From Actinospineispora acaciae DSM 45401 (GTDB lineage: Bacteria; Actinomycetota; Actinomycetes; Mycobacteriales; Pseudonocardiaceae), in contig NZ_JIAI01000005.1 of assembly GCF_000620785.1 (NCBI RefSeq), positions 372,001 to 436,000 of the forward strand: a stretch of 64,000 bases of DNA, given 5' to 3'. The notes under the pieces are model-generated. The model was not told where the DNA came from, made no database searches, and saw nothing but the letters and a program-made list of their open reading frames with translations. The position numbers and the translations under genes were made by a program. This document shows positions 1-7,998 of the stretch, piece by piece. Every line of letters starts with the position of its first letter. The first letter of the stretch is position 1.

Positions 1-887
1 CCGCCGGCGCGCTGGCCCTGACCGGCTGCGGCGGCCCGGCGCCGTCGTCCGGGTCATCCCAGCCGTCCGGGGCGGCGGTCGGCGTGGTGGCGAGTACGGA
101 CGTGTACGGCTCGATCGCCAGCGCGGTCGGCGGCGAGCACGTCAAGGTCACCTCGCTGATCCACTCTCCGGACGCGGACCCGCACGAGTACGAGACCACG
201 GCGTCCGATGCGGCGGCGGCCGGTGAGGCAAAGGTACTGATCGCGAACGGCGGCGGCTACGACGACTTCGTCGGCAAGCTCTCGCAGGCCACCGGCGGCA
301 AGGCCACGCTGGTCGACGTGTCCGAGCTGTCCGGGCTGCGCACCGGGGCCGGCGAGTTCAACGAGCACGTCTGGTACCACCTGCCGACCATGGCCAAGCT
401 CGCCGACCGGCTGGCCGCCGAGCTGAGCAAGGCCGACCCGGCCGACGCCGCCGCCTACCAGGCCAACGCCGCCGCGTTCAAGGCCAAGCTGGACGGGTTG
501 TCCGCACAGGTCAACGCGATCAAGTCCGGGCACCCGGGCGCCCGGGTCGCCGTCACCGAGCCGGTGCCGCTGTACCTGGTCGAGGCGGCCGGTATGACCA
601 ACGCCACCCCCGAGGAGTTCTCCGAGGCCGTGGAGAAGGGCAGCGACCCGCCCGCGGCCGTGCTGAACCAGACGCTGGCGCTGTTCAACGGCCCCGGGAA
701 GGTCGGTGCGCTGCTGGCCAATGCGCAGACCGAGAGCCCGGCCACCAAGCAGGTCGAGCAGGCCGCCAACCAGGGCGGGGTGCCTGTCGTCAAGATGACG
801 GAGACCCTGCCAGCAGGCACGATGGACTACGTGACATGGATGGGCGGGCAGATCAACGCGCTGGCCGGCGCGATGGACCGGCGGTGA
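1..887 (+). CDS. Zinc/manganese ABC transporter substrate-binding lipoprotein (5' end missing)
   Basis: Extracellular metal-binding component of an ABC importer, probably for Zn or Mn. The reading frame is open from base 3 and enters with a lipobox-like LTGC about 9 residues in, so only the start and first part of the signal peptide lie outside the window. Metal-ligand type motifs are visible: DPHEYE early in the mature protein and an EHVWYHLPTM segment in the middle, as in cluster A-I (ZnuA/TroA) proteins. The stop TGA overlaps the GTG start of the ATPase gene, so the three genes form a translationally coupled operon. Family assignment is firm. The metal is an inference. Confidence 0.9.
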   Translation, partial: AGALALTGCGGPAPSSGSSQPSGAAVGVVASTDVYGSIASAVGGEHVKVTSLIHSPDADPHEYETTASDAAAAGEAKVLIANGGGYDDFVGKLSQATGGKATLVDVSELSGLRTGAGEFNEHVWYHLPTMAKLADRLAAELSKADPADAAAYQANAAAFKAKLDGLSAQVNAIKSGHPGARVAVTEPVPLYLVEAAGMTNATPEEFSEAVEKGSDPPAAVLNQTLALFNGPGKVGALLANAQTESPATKQVEQAANQGGVPVVKMTETLPAGTMDYVTWMGGQINALAGAMDRR

Positions 888-1786
888 CGGCGATCGAGTC
901 CTCGGCGCCGGCCCGGGGCACGGCACGGGCCGATCGCGCGGCCTCCCGCGCGGAAAACGCACGCCAGCGCATCCCCGCCGTCGAGCTGCGCGGCGCGCGG
1001 ATGGCGCTGGGCGAGCGGGTGCTGTGGGACGGGCTGGACCTGCGGGTGGACCCCGGCGAGTTCGTCGCCGTGCTCGGCCCCAACGGCTCGGGCAAGACCA
1101 CGCTGCTCAAGGTGCTGCTCGGGCAGCGCGCCCTGACCTCCGGCACGGCTCTGGTGAACGGCCGCCGCACGGACCGGTCGGTGCGCTCGGCCGTCGGGTA
1201 CATCCCGCAGCAGCAGGCGATGGACGCCGAGCTGCCGCTGCGCGCGCGTGACCTGGTCGGCCTGGGTCTGGACGGGCATCGGCTGGGGCCGCGGCTGCCG
1301 TTCGGGGCGGTTGCCAGGCGGCGGCGCGAGCGGGTGGACGCCGCGCTGGCCGCCGTCGGCGCGACCGGGTACGCCGACGCCCCGGTCGGCCGGCTCTCCG
1401 GCGGCGAGCAGCAGCGGCTGCGGGTGGCGCAGGCACTGGTCGGCGACCCGGCCGTGCTGCTCTGCGACGAACCGCTGCTGTCGCTGGACCTGGCCAACCA
1501 GCGCGTGGTCAGTGACCTGATCGACCGGCGGCGGGTGGACGCGGCCACCGCCGTGCTGTTCGTCACCCACGAGATCAACCCGGTGCTGCCGCTGGTGGAC
1601 CGGGTGCTGTACCTGGTGAACGGGCGGTTCCGGATCGGCACCCCGGAACAGGTGATGACCTCCTCGGTGCTCTCCGAGCTGTACGGCACGCGGGTCGATG
1701 TGATCAAGGTAAGGGACCGGCTGGTGGTGGTCGGCGCCGACGACTCGGGCACCCACTGCGACCACCTGCACGAGGCGGCGTCATGA
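884..1786 (+). CDS. Metal ABC transporter ATP-binding protein
   Basis: ATPase of the zinc/manganese importer, about 300 residues. It has Walker A GPNGSGKTTL, ABC signature LSGGEQQ, Walker B VLLCDEP and the switch histidine in FVTHE, in the usual order. The start is GTG at 884, inside the stop of the upstream binding-protein gene (GTGA overlap). An in-frame ATG at 836 would lie deep inside the upstream gene and is less likely. The first ~40 residues are an Ala/Arg-rich extension before the ABC core. The C-terminus overlaps the permease start by 4 bases (ATGA). Confidence 0.93.
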   Translation: MTAIESSAPARGTARADRAASRAENARQRIPAVELRGARMALGERVLWDGLDLRVDPGEFVAVLGPNGSGKTTLLKVLLGQRALTSGTALVNGRRTDRSVRSAVGYIPQQQAMDAELPLRARDLVGLGLDGHRLGPRLPFGAVARRRRERVDAALAAVGATGYADAPVGRLSGGEQQRLRVAQALVGDPAVLLCDEPLLSLDLANQRVVSDLIDRRRVDAATAVLFVTHEINPVLPLVDRVLYLVNGRFRIGTPEQVMTSSVLSELYGTRVDVIKVRDRLVVVGADDSGTHCDHLHEAAS

Positions 1787-2625
1787 TCGAGCGGCTGATC
1801 ACCTTCGACGGCACGCTGGAGCTGCTGCGCCAGCCGTTCGTGCAGACCGCGCTGATAGCCGCCGCCGTGCTCGGCCTGGCCGCCGGACTGCTCGCGCCGC
1901 TGATCGTGACCAGGGGCATGGCGTTCGCCGTGCACGGCACCGCCGAGCTGGCCTTCACCGGCGGGGCGGCCGCGCTGCTGGTCGGGGTGTACGTGGGGCT
2001 GGGCGCGGTGGTCGGGGCGGTGCTGGCGGCCATCGTGTTCGGGCTGCTGGGGCTGCGCCAGCGCGAGCGGGACTCGGTGATCGGGGTGGTGCTGGCCTTC
2101 GGGCTGGGCCTCGGGGTGTTGTTGCTCGCGCTCTACCCGGGGCGGGCGGCGAACAAGTTCGGCCTGCTCACCGGCTCGATCGTGTCGGTGGACTCGACGA
2201 ACCTGTGGCTGCTGGCCGGGTGTGCGGTGGTGGTGGTCGGCGTGCTGTTGGTCTGGTACCGGCAGCTGCTGTTCGCCAGCGCGGACCCCGAGGTGGCCGC
2301 CGCGCGCGGGGTGCCGGTGCGGCTGCTGTCGCCGGTGTTCGCGGTGCTGATCGGGCTGACCACGGCGCTGGCGGTGCCGGCGGTGGGCGCGATCCTGGTG
2401 CTGGCGGTGATGGTGACGCCGGGCGCGGCGGCCGCGCGGGTGTCGTCCAACCCGGTAGTGGTGACCGTGCTGGCGGTGCTGTTCGCGGAGTTCGCGCTGG
2501 TAGGCGGCACGGTGTTGTCTCTAGCGCCCGGGCTGCCGATCTCCGGCTACGTGGCGACGTTGATCTTCCTGTGCTACCTCGTGTGCAGGCTGATCGGGCG
2601 GGTTCGCAAACCCGTGAGTGGCTAG
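1783..2625 (+). CDS. Metal ABC transporter permease (ABC-3 family)
   Basis: Integral membrane permease, 280 residues, with about eight hydrophobic segments and the conserved central GLTTALAVPAVGAILV block of ABC-3 (ZnuB-type) permeases. It moves the metal across the membrane using the ATPase encoded immediately upstream, with which it shares a 4-base ATGA overlap. The last codons (Pro-Val-Ser-Gly-stop) lie inside the left arm of a dispersed hairpin repeat, so the repeat supplies the C-terminus and stop codon. Confidence 0.93.
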   Translation: MIERLITFDGTLELLRQPFVQTALIAAAVLGLAAGLLAPLIVTRGMAFAVHGTAELAFTGGAAALLVGVYVGLGAVVGAVLAAIVFGLLGLRQRERDSVIGVVLAFGLGLGVLLLALYPGRAANKFGLLTGSIVSVDSTNLWLLAGCAVVVVGVLLVWYRQLLFASADPEVAAARGVPVRLLSPVFAVLIGLTTALAVPAVGAILVLAVMVTPGAAAARVSSNPVVVTVLAVLFAEFALVGGTVLSLAPGLPISGYVATLIFLCYLVCRLIGRVRKPVSG

Positions 2626-2657
2626 AGGTGCCATAGCGCCTCTAGCCACTCACGGGT
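2610..2657. terminator. Hairpin repeat family 1, copy A (bidirectional terminator candidate)
   Basis: Inverted repeat with 21-base arms and the six-base loop CCATAG, between the convergent permease and rlmB genes. The outer arm CCCGTGAGTGG is the same as in four other full copies. The inner stem differs (GAGGTG against CGCCTC, instead of GCGTTG against CAACGC) but still pairs, with one G-T wobble. The permease stop codon is inside the left arm. Confidence 0.8.
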
Positions 2658-2659
2658 CT

Positions 2660-3631
2660 CTACCTGCGCCTCCGGGCGACCTCGGCGAGGAGGACGCCGG
2701 CGGCGACCGAGGCGTTCAGCGACTCCACCGGGCCGATCATCGGGATGGACACCGTCAGGTCGCAGGTCTCGCGGACCAGGCGGGACAGGCCACGGCCCTC
2801 CGAGCCGACGACGATCACGAGCGGGTCGGTGGACAGGTGGAACTCGTCCACGGTCAGGTCGCCGTCGGCGTCCAGGCCGGCCAGCATGAGCCCGGCGGTG
2901 GCGTACTCGCGCAGCGTGCGGGTCAGGTTCGTGGCCCGGGCCACCGGGATGCGAGCGGCCGCGCCGGCGGAGGTGCGCCAGGCCACCGCCGTCATCCCGG
3001 CCGAGCGCCGCTGCGGCAGCAGCACCCCGTGCGCGCCGAACGCGGCCGCCGAGCGCACCACGGCGCCCAGGTTGCGCGGGTCGGTGACGCCGTCCAGTGC
3101 GACGATCAGCGGCGGGCGGTCGGAGGCGCGGGCGGTCTCCAGCAGCTCGTCCGGGTGGGCGTACTCGAACGGCGGGACGGTCAGGCCGATGCCCTGGTGC
3201 AGGGCACCGCTGGCCATCCGGTCCAGGTCGCTCTTGGGCACCTCCAGGATGGCGATGCCCGCGTCGGCGGCCAGCCGGACCGCCTCGGCGATCCGCTCGT
3301 CGGCGTTGGTGGCCTGGGCGACGTGCAGCGCGGTGGCCGGAACGCCGGCGCGCAGGCACTCCACCACCGGGTTGCGGCCGAACACCGTCTCCGGTCCGTC
3401 CGAGTCGCCGTGCTTGCGGCCGCCCTTGCCCGCGACCTTGCCGACCTTCTTGGCCTTGGCGGCGGCGGCCGCCGCGCGCTTCTGCGCGGGGTGACCGGGG
3501 CGCATCTCGGCGGGCGGGGTGGGTCCCTTGCCCTCCAGGCCGCGCCGGCGCTGGCCGCCCGAGCCGAGCGTCGGCCCCTTCTTGGTTCCCGGCTTGCGAA
3601 CCGCGCCTTTACGGCGTGAACTGCCGGCCAT
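2660..3631 (-). CDS. rlmB: 23S rRNA (guanosine-2'-O-)-methyltransferase RlmB, SpoU/TrmH family
   Basis: SAM-dependent 2'-O-ribose methyltransferase, 323 residues. A Lys/Arg/Gly-rich N-terminal extension of about 80 residues precedes the substrate-binding domain (ETVFGRNPVVECL). The SPOUT catalytic domain follows, with ALDGVTDPRNLGAVVRSA, the GSEGRGLSRL loop and the C-terminal knot IPMIGPVESLNASVAAG. It lies just upstream of nothing in its own direction and ends 3 bases from the hairpin repeat. It follows cysS by 8 bases in the same orientation, the usual actinobacterial arrangement (mycobacterial Rv3579c/Rv3580c). Confidence 0.93.
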   Translation of the reverse strand: MAGSSRRKGAVRKPGTKKGPTLGSGGQRRRGLEGKGPTPPAEMRPGHPAQKRAAAAAAKAKKVGKVAGKGGRKHGDSDGPETVFGRNPVVECLRAGVPATALHVAQATNADERIAEAVRLAADAGIAILEVPKSDLDRMASGALHQGIGLTVPPFEYAHPDELLETARASDRPPLIVALDGVTDPRNLGAVVRSAAAFGAHGVLLPQRRSAGMTAVAWRTSAGAAARIPVARATNLTRTLREYATAGLMLAGLDADGDLTVDEFHLSTDPLVIVVGSEGRGLSRLVRETCDLTVSIPMIGPVESLNASVAAGVLLAEVARRRR

Positions 3632-3639
3632 TCAGCTTT

Positions 3640-5043
3640 TCAACCGTCCTTCAGTGTCCAGGTGGCCCCGTCGCGGTTGTCCTCGACGAGCACGCCGGCG
3701 GCCAGCAACCGAGACCGGATGGCGTCCGCGGCGGCGAAGTCCTTGCGCGCCCGCGCCTCGGCCCGCTGCGCGAGCAGGTCGTCCACCAGCGCGGACAGCG
3801 CCGCGCCCGCCGTGTCGGATCCGCCATCCCCGCCGGCGCGCCAGTGCTCGCCGAGCGGGTCGAGCCCGAGCACGTCGGCCATCGCGCGCACAGCCTCGGC
3901 GGCCGCCGCGGCGGTGTCGCGGTCGCCGGCGTCCAGCGCGGCGTTGCCCTCCCGGACGGCGCCGTGAATCGCGGCCACCGCGCCCGGCGTGCCCAGGTCG
4001 TCGTCCATCGCGGCGACGAAGTCCGGCCGCAGCGGGCCGTCCGGCACGAGCCGGGGCTCGCCGATGCGCTCCCGCACTCGGTGCAGGAACGACTCGATGC
4101 GACGGTAGGCCGCGACCGCCTCGGACAGCGCCGCGTCCGAGTACTCGATCATCGACCGGTAGTGCGGCGCGACCAGGTAGTAGCGCAGCTCGGCGCCGCG
4201 CACCCGGTGCAGCAGCACGTCGATGGACAGCGTGTTGCCCAGCGACTTGGACATCTTGTCCCCGCCGAGGGTGACCCAGGCGTTGTGCGTCCAGTACCTG
4301 GCGAACTCGTCGCCGGCGGCCCGTGACTGCGCGCGCTCGTTCTCGTGGTGCGGGAAGACCAGGTCCACCCCGCCGCCGTGGATATCGAACTCCGCGCCCA
4401 GGTACGTGGCGCACATCGCCGAGCACTCCAGGTGCCAGCCGGGTCGCCCGGGGCCCCATGGCGTCTGCCAGGACGGTTCGCCGGGCCGCGCCGCCTTCCA
4501 CATGGTGAAGTCGCGCGGGTCGTTCTTGTACACGCAGTCCGACTCGCCCTGCTGCACATCGTCGAGCCGCTGCCCGGACAGCGCGCCGTAGCCGTCGAAC
4601 GTCCGCACCGCGAAGTACACGTCGCCGCCGTTGGCGTAGGCGTGCCCGCCGTCGATCAGCCGGTGCATCAGCTCGATCATCTGCGGCACGTGCCCGGTGG
4701 CCCGCGGCGTGATCGAGGGCGGCAGGCAGCCCAGCGCGTCGTAGGCGGCCTCGAACGCGCGCTCGTGGGTGGCGGCCCACTCCCACCAGGGGCGGCCGGC
4801 CTCGGCGGCCTTGTTCAGGATCTTGTCGTCGATGTCAGTGACGTTGCGCACCAGCGTCACGTCCAGGCCGCCTCGCGTCAGCCAGCGGCGCATCACGTCA
4901 TAGTTGAGCCCGCTGCGCACGTGGCCGATGTGGGGCATGCCCTGCACGGTCGCGCCACAGACGTAGATCGACGCCGCCCCGGACCGCACCGGGAGGAACT
5001 CCCGCTGCCCTCTGGTGGCCGTGTCGTACAGGCGCAGACTCAC
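3640..5043 (-). CDS. cysS: Cysteinyl-tRNA synthetase
   Basis: Class I aminoacyl-tRNA synthetase charging tRNA-Cys, 467 residues, normal length. The HIGH signature appears as PHIGHVRSG near residue 37 and the KMSKS loop as GGDKMSKSLGN near residue 265. The zinc-site cysteine is in YVCGATVQG, and GWHLECSAM is also present. The full tRNA-binding C-terminal domain is present, which argues against the shorter mycothiol ligase MshC. It is the first gene of a minus-strand pair with rlmB. The start ATG at 5043 is preceded by a divergent promoter region shared with the muconolactone-isomerase-like gene. Confidence 0.95.
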   Translation of the reverse strand: MSLRLYDTATRGQREFLPVRSGAASIYVCGATVQGMPHIGHVRSGLNYDVMRRWLTRGGLDVTLVRNVTDIDDKILNKAAEAGRPWWEWAATHERAFEAAYDALGCLPPSITPRATGHVPQMIELMHRLIDGGHAYANGGDVYFAVRTFDGYGALSGQRLDDVQQGESDCVYKNDPRDFTMWKAARPGEPSWQTPWGPGRPGWHLECSAMCATYLGAEFDIHGGGVDLVFPHHENERAQSRAAGDEFARYWTHNAWVTLGGDKMSKSLGNTLSIDVLLHRVRGAELRYYLVAPHYRSMIEYSDAALSEAVAAYRRIESFLHRVRERIGEPRLVPDGPLRPDFVAAMDDDLGTPGAVAAIHGAVREGNAALDAGDRDTAAAAAEAVRAMADVLGLDPLGEHWRAGGDGGSDTAGAALSALVDDLLAQRAEARARKDFAAADAIRSRLLAAGVLVEDNRDGATWTLKDG

Positions 5044-5138
5044 ACGTCCACATGATACGGACCTCCGGAGGACACCCCCTTGTCAGGGCGATGTTCGTCC
5101 GGAACGCTCGAACTCTCGATTCCAACGGAGGTGTCGCC

Positions 5139-5441
5139 GTGCTGTACTTCTTCAAGGTCCGGGTCGATCACGCTGACCTGACGGCCGACGAGCTGTGGGA
5201 CCTGTGGGAGAAGGAAGCCGACGCCGCCGAGGGCGCGATCGCCGCCGGCAAGATCAAGCACGTGTTCAAGGTCAGCGGCCAGCGCCGGGTGATCGGCTTC
5301 ATCGACGCGGACTCGCACGACGAGCTGGACAAGATCTTCATGTCCACCCTGCCGATGGCGCACGTCCTGGAGTTCGAGGAGATCACCCCGGTCCGGGAGT
5401 ACGCCTCGTTCGCCTCCGACGTCCGTAAGCGCTGGTCATGA
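5139..5441 (+). CDS. Muconolactone isomerase (MmlI)-like small protein
   Basis: A 100-residue protein starting MLYFFKVRVDHADLTADELW, the ferredoxin-like alpha/beta fold of the muconolactone delta-isomerase family. I chose GTG 5139 because AACGGAGG ends about 7 bases upstream and the family begins at this residue. The longer frame from 5052 runs through the intergenic region. No other ortho-cleavage gene lies nearby, so an enzymatic role in the beta-ketoadipate pathway is not supported by context. Many actinobacterial members of this family are uncharacterised. Confidence 0.75.
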   Translation: MLYFFKVRVDHADLTADELWDLWEKEADAAEGAIAAGKIKHVFKVSGQRRVIGFIDADSHDELDKIFMSTLPMAHVLEFEEITPVREYASFASDVRKRWS

Positions 5442-5488
5442 CCCGTGAGTGGTTAGCGTTGTCATAGCAACGCTAACCACTCACGGGT
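5441..5488. terminator. Hairpin repeat family 1, copy B
   Basis: Perfect inverted repeat with 21-base arms and loop TCATAG between two convergent genes. The stop TGA of the upstream plus-strand gene touches its left edge, and the stop TGA of ispF lies within the right arm. The sequence is essentially identical to copies C, D and E. Confidence 0.85.
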
Positions 5489-5966
5489 TGTTGTTGCGGG
5501 GGACGAGCAGGGCGGTGGCGACGGCGGCGATGCCTTCGCCTCGGCCGGTCAGGCCCAGGCCGTCGGTGGTGGTTCCGGAGACGGAGACGGGGCCGCCGAC
5601 GGCGTCGGACAGGATGGTTTGGGCTTCTTCGCGGCGGGGGCCTATGCGCGGACTGTTGCCGATCACTTGGACGGCGGCGTTTCCCACCGTCCAGCCGGCG
5701 GCGGTGAGCAGCCGGCGCACGTGGGCCAGCATCGCGGCGCCGTGCACGCCCGCCCAGCGCGGGTCGCCGGTGCCGAACACGGAGCCGAGGTCGCCGAGGC
5801 CGGCGGCGGAGAGCAGCGCGTCGCAGAGGGCGTGCGCGGCCACGTCGCCGTCGGAGTGCCCGTCGCAGCCGTCCACGCCGTCCCAGCGCAGCCCGGCCAG
5901 CCAGCACTCCCGGCCGGCCGCGACCGGGTGCACGTCCGTACCCACTCCCACCCGGGGTGACGTCAC
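5481..5966 (-). CDS. ispF: 2-C-methyl-D-erythritol 2,4-cyclodiphosphate synthase
   Basis: MEP-pathway enzyme making the cyclic diphosphate from CDP-ME 2-phosphate, 161 residues. The metal ligands are visible as GVGTDVHP at the N-terminus and in DGHSDGDVAAHALCDALL. The conserved GLTGRGEGI segment is near the C-terminus. It overlaps ispD by 4 bases (ATGA), as expected for a coupled ispD-ispF pair. Its last codons and TGA stop are in the right arm of a hairpin repeat. Confidence 0.95.
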   Translation of the reverse strand: MTSPRVGVGTDVHPVAAGRECWLAGLRWDGVDGCDGHSDGDVAAHALCDALLSAAGLGDLGSVFGTGDPRWAGVHGAAMLAHVRRLLTAAGWTVGNAAVQVIGNSPRIGPRREEAQTILSDAVGGPVSVSGTTTDGLGLTGRGEGIAAVATALLVPRNNNP

Positions 5967-6640
5967 GAGCCGACCAGGTGCTCGGCCAGCTCAAGGTCCC
6001 AGCGGGTGGTGACCTTGAACGCGAGCGGGTCCCCCGGGACGGTGTGCACCTTCACGCCGAGCCGTTCGACCAGGCCGGCGTCGTCGGTCGCGGCGTCCAC
6101 CAAACCGGCGGCGTATGCCCGTTCCAGCACCGGACGCCGGAACGCCTGCGGGGTCTGCACCGCGCGCAGCCTAGACCGGTCAACGGTTCGTTCCACCGCA
6201 CCGGCGGCGTCCACTTCCTTGATCGTGTCCGCCACCGGCAGCACCGGCACCACCGCGTCCATGCCGCCGGCCACGGCCGCGACGAGCGAGGCGACCAGCG
6301 CCGGCGGCGTGAGCGCCCGCGCCGCATCGTGCACCAACACGATCTCCGTGCCCGGCCACTCGCGCAGCCCACACCGAAGCGCCGCGCCGACCGAGGACGT
6401 CCGGTCCGCCCCGCCGACGGCCACGCCCACGGCCGCCGTGTCGGCGAACAGGTCACGCATCTCGCCGACGTCGCCGTCACGCACAGCTATCAGCACGTGA
6501 TCGACCGCGCCGGAATCGAGCAGGCCCCGGACCGCGCGCACCACCAGTGGAACGCCGCCGAGGCGCACCAACGCCTTGGGTATACCGGCGCCCAGCCGGA
6601 CGCCATCGCCCGCCGCCGGGACGAGCGCGAGCACGCTCAA
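5963..6640 (-). CDS. ispD: 2-C-methyl-D-erythritol 4-phosphate cytidylyltransferase
   Basis: Third step of the MEP pathway, CTP-dependent, about 225 residues. The nucleotide-binding start LVPAAGDGVRLGAGIPKAL is followed by VHDAARALTPPALV and RAVQTPQAFR, all diagnostic. Start choice is uncertain: TTG 6640 gives MSVLALVPAAG and GTG 6634 gives two residues fewer. Both begin within 12 bases of the carD stop, so translational coupling to carD is likely. A longer frame to 6802 would overlap carD and is rejected. Confidence 0.92.
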   Translation of the reverse strand: MSVLALVPAAGDGVRLGAGIPKALVRLGGVPLVVRAVRGLLDSGAVDHVLIAVRDGDVGEMRDLFADTAAVGVAVGGADRTSSVGAALRCGLREWPGTEIVLVHDAARALTPPALVASLVAAVAGGMDAVVPVLPVADTIKEVDAAGAVERTVDRSRLRAVQTPQAFRRPVLERAYAAGLVDAATDDAGLVERLGVKVHTVPGDPLAFKVTTRWDLELAEHLVGS

Positions 6641-6645
6641 GGGAC

Positions 6646-7134
6646 TTACGAGGCGGTGGCCAGCACTTCGTCGAGAAGCAGCTCGGCCTTCTCCTCGTCG
6701 GTGCCTTCGGCGAGCGCGAGCTCGCTCACCAGGATCTGCCGGGCCTTGGCCAGCATTCGCTTCTCGCCGGCCGAGAGACCACGGTCCTTCTCCCGTCGCC
6801 ACAGGTCACGAACGACCTCGGCGACCTTGTTCACGTCTCCCGAAGCGAGCTTCTCCAGATTTGCCTTGTAGCGCCGAGACCAGTTGGTCGGCTCCTCCGT
6901 ATGCGGCGCCCGGAGGACGTCGAACACCCGGTCCAGGCCTTCCTGGCCGACCACGTCACGGACGCCGACGAACTCGGCGTTGTCCGCTGGGACGCGAACG
7001 GTCAGGTCGCCCTGGGCGACCTTGAGGACGAGGTATTGTTTCTCCTCGCCCTTGATCATCCGTGTTTCGATGGCCTCGATGAGTGCGGCACCGTGGTGCG
7101 GGTAGACGACGGTCTCTCCGACCTTGAAAACCAT
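6646..7134 (-). CDS. carD: CarD-family RNA polymerase-binding transcription regulator
   Basis: A 162-residue CarD/CdnL protein starting MVFKVGETVVYPHHGAALIE. The N-terminal Tudor-like RNA-polymerase interaction domain covers about residues 1-60. The C-terminal helical domain binds DNA next to the -10 element and contains the conserved tryptophan region TNWSRRYKANLEKL. CarD stabilises open complexes at rRNA and housekeeping promoters in actinobacteria and is usually essential. It heads the minus-strand carD-ispD-ispF unit, as in mycobacteria. Confidence 0.95.
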   Translation of the reverse strand: MVFKVGETVVYPHHGAALIEAIETRMIKGEEKQYLVLKVAQGDLTVRVPADNAEFVGVRDVVGQEGLDRVFDVLRAPHTEEPTNWSRRYKANLEKLASGDVNKVAEVVRDLWRREKDRGLSAGEKRMLAKARQILVSELALAEGTDEEKAELLLDEVLATAS

Positions 7135-7439
7135 ATGTCCTCTGCCCCTTTCGCTGACTCAAGGTTAACACGCCCGAAGCCGACCCACCGAAGCGGGATG
7201 GGTCGTCCTCGCAGGTCAGGGGGTTGACAACGACGCAAGATCGTGCAAGCAAGGTCAACCTTCGTGGGCGGTGTCGAGCGTCACCGACCGTCACGGGCCC
7301 CGCGATGACCTAGCCGGACCCGCCGAGGCTAGGCTTCTCCCAGGTCATCCGGTGCGCACTTGGGCGGCCCGGTCGCGGCAACGCGCGCGGCCAAGGTCGG
7401 CGTGCCGGCCGCGTAGAGCAGGGAAAGGACCCGCACACA
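7135..7439. other. Intergenic region between divergent carD and lipoprotein genes
   Basis: About 305 bases without a supported gene, holding the divergent promoters. An inverted repeat GGTTGAC (7222-7228) / GTCAACC (7254-7260) contains TTGAC-type -35 elements facing both ways. I could not assign convincing -10 hexamers to either side. Confidence 0.5.
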
Positions 7440-7994
7440 GTGAACCGTCGCGCCGCCGTGACAGCCAAGCTCGTGCTCGGTTTGACAGTGCTGACCGGGG
7501 CCGCCGCGCTGACCGGCTGCGGTGCCGGTGCGATCAGCCAGACCGCCCAGCAGGCCGCCGCCGTCAACGGCGCCCAGGGCCGCGCCGGGTCGATCGAGGT
7601 CCGGGACGCCAGCTTCTCGTACGCCGGCCAGGCCAACACCGACGCGGTGTACCGCAAGGGCCAGACCGCCGAGCTGAGCCTCACGCTGGTGAACAGCGGC
7701 GCCACCGCCGACCGGCTGGTCTCGGTGACCAGCCCGGCCGCCGGCGGCCCAGGGCAGATCCAGGGCGAGGCCGTGATCGGTGGCGACCGGGCGGTGCAGG
7801 TGGGCAACACCAACGCCACCGCCGGTGCCGTCGCGCTGGCCGACCGCACCATCAGCATCAGGCTGGCCGGCCTCACCCAGGACATCCAGCCCGGGCTGAA
7901 GTACCCGGTGACGTTCACCTTCGAGCGCGGCGGCCCGGTGACCATCGAGCTCCCGGTCGGCTACCCGACCGGCAAGCTCGCCGAGCGGAAGTAG
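7440..7994 (+). CDS. LpqE-like lipoprotein
   Basis: A 184-residue secreted lipoprotein: signal peptide with hydrophobic stretch and lipobox LTGC (mature Cys at about residue 27). A beta-rich domain follows, starting SIEVRDASFSY and ending FERGGPVTIELPVGYP. The position between divergent carD and radA matches mycobacterial lpqE (Rv3584), and the fold resembles copper-chaperone-like secreted domains. The Met/His copper ligands of PCuAC proteins are not evident, so a metal role is not supported. Start is GTG at 7440. Confidence 0.8.
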   Translation: MNRRAAVTAKLVLGLTVLTGAAALTGCGAGAISQTAQQAAAVNGAQGRAGSIEVRDASFSYAGQANTDAVYRKGQTAELSLTLVNSGATADRLVSVTSPAAGGPGQIQGEAVIGGDRAVQVGNTNATAGAVALADRTISIRLAGLTQDIQPGLKYPVTFTFERGGPVTIELPVGYPTGKLAERK

Positions 7995-7998
7995 TCGG

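Noticed and set aside
2610..2657. Hairpin repeat as a transposon end or CRISPR repeat
   Set aside because: No transposase, target duplication or spaced array; copies are single and located at gene ends.
3640..5043. Mycothiol ligase MshC
   Set aside because: Length of 467 residues and complete C-terminal region favour CysS; MshC is shorter.
5449..6012. Open frames beginning MVSVVIATLTTHG at several sites
   Set aside because: They are readings through the hairpin repeat arms, recurring because the DNA repeat recurs, not a protein family.
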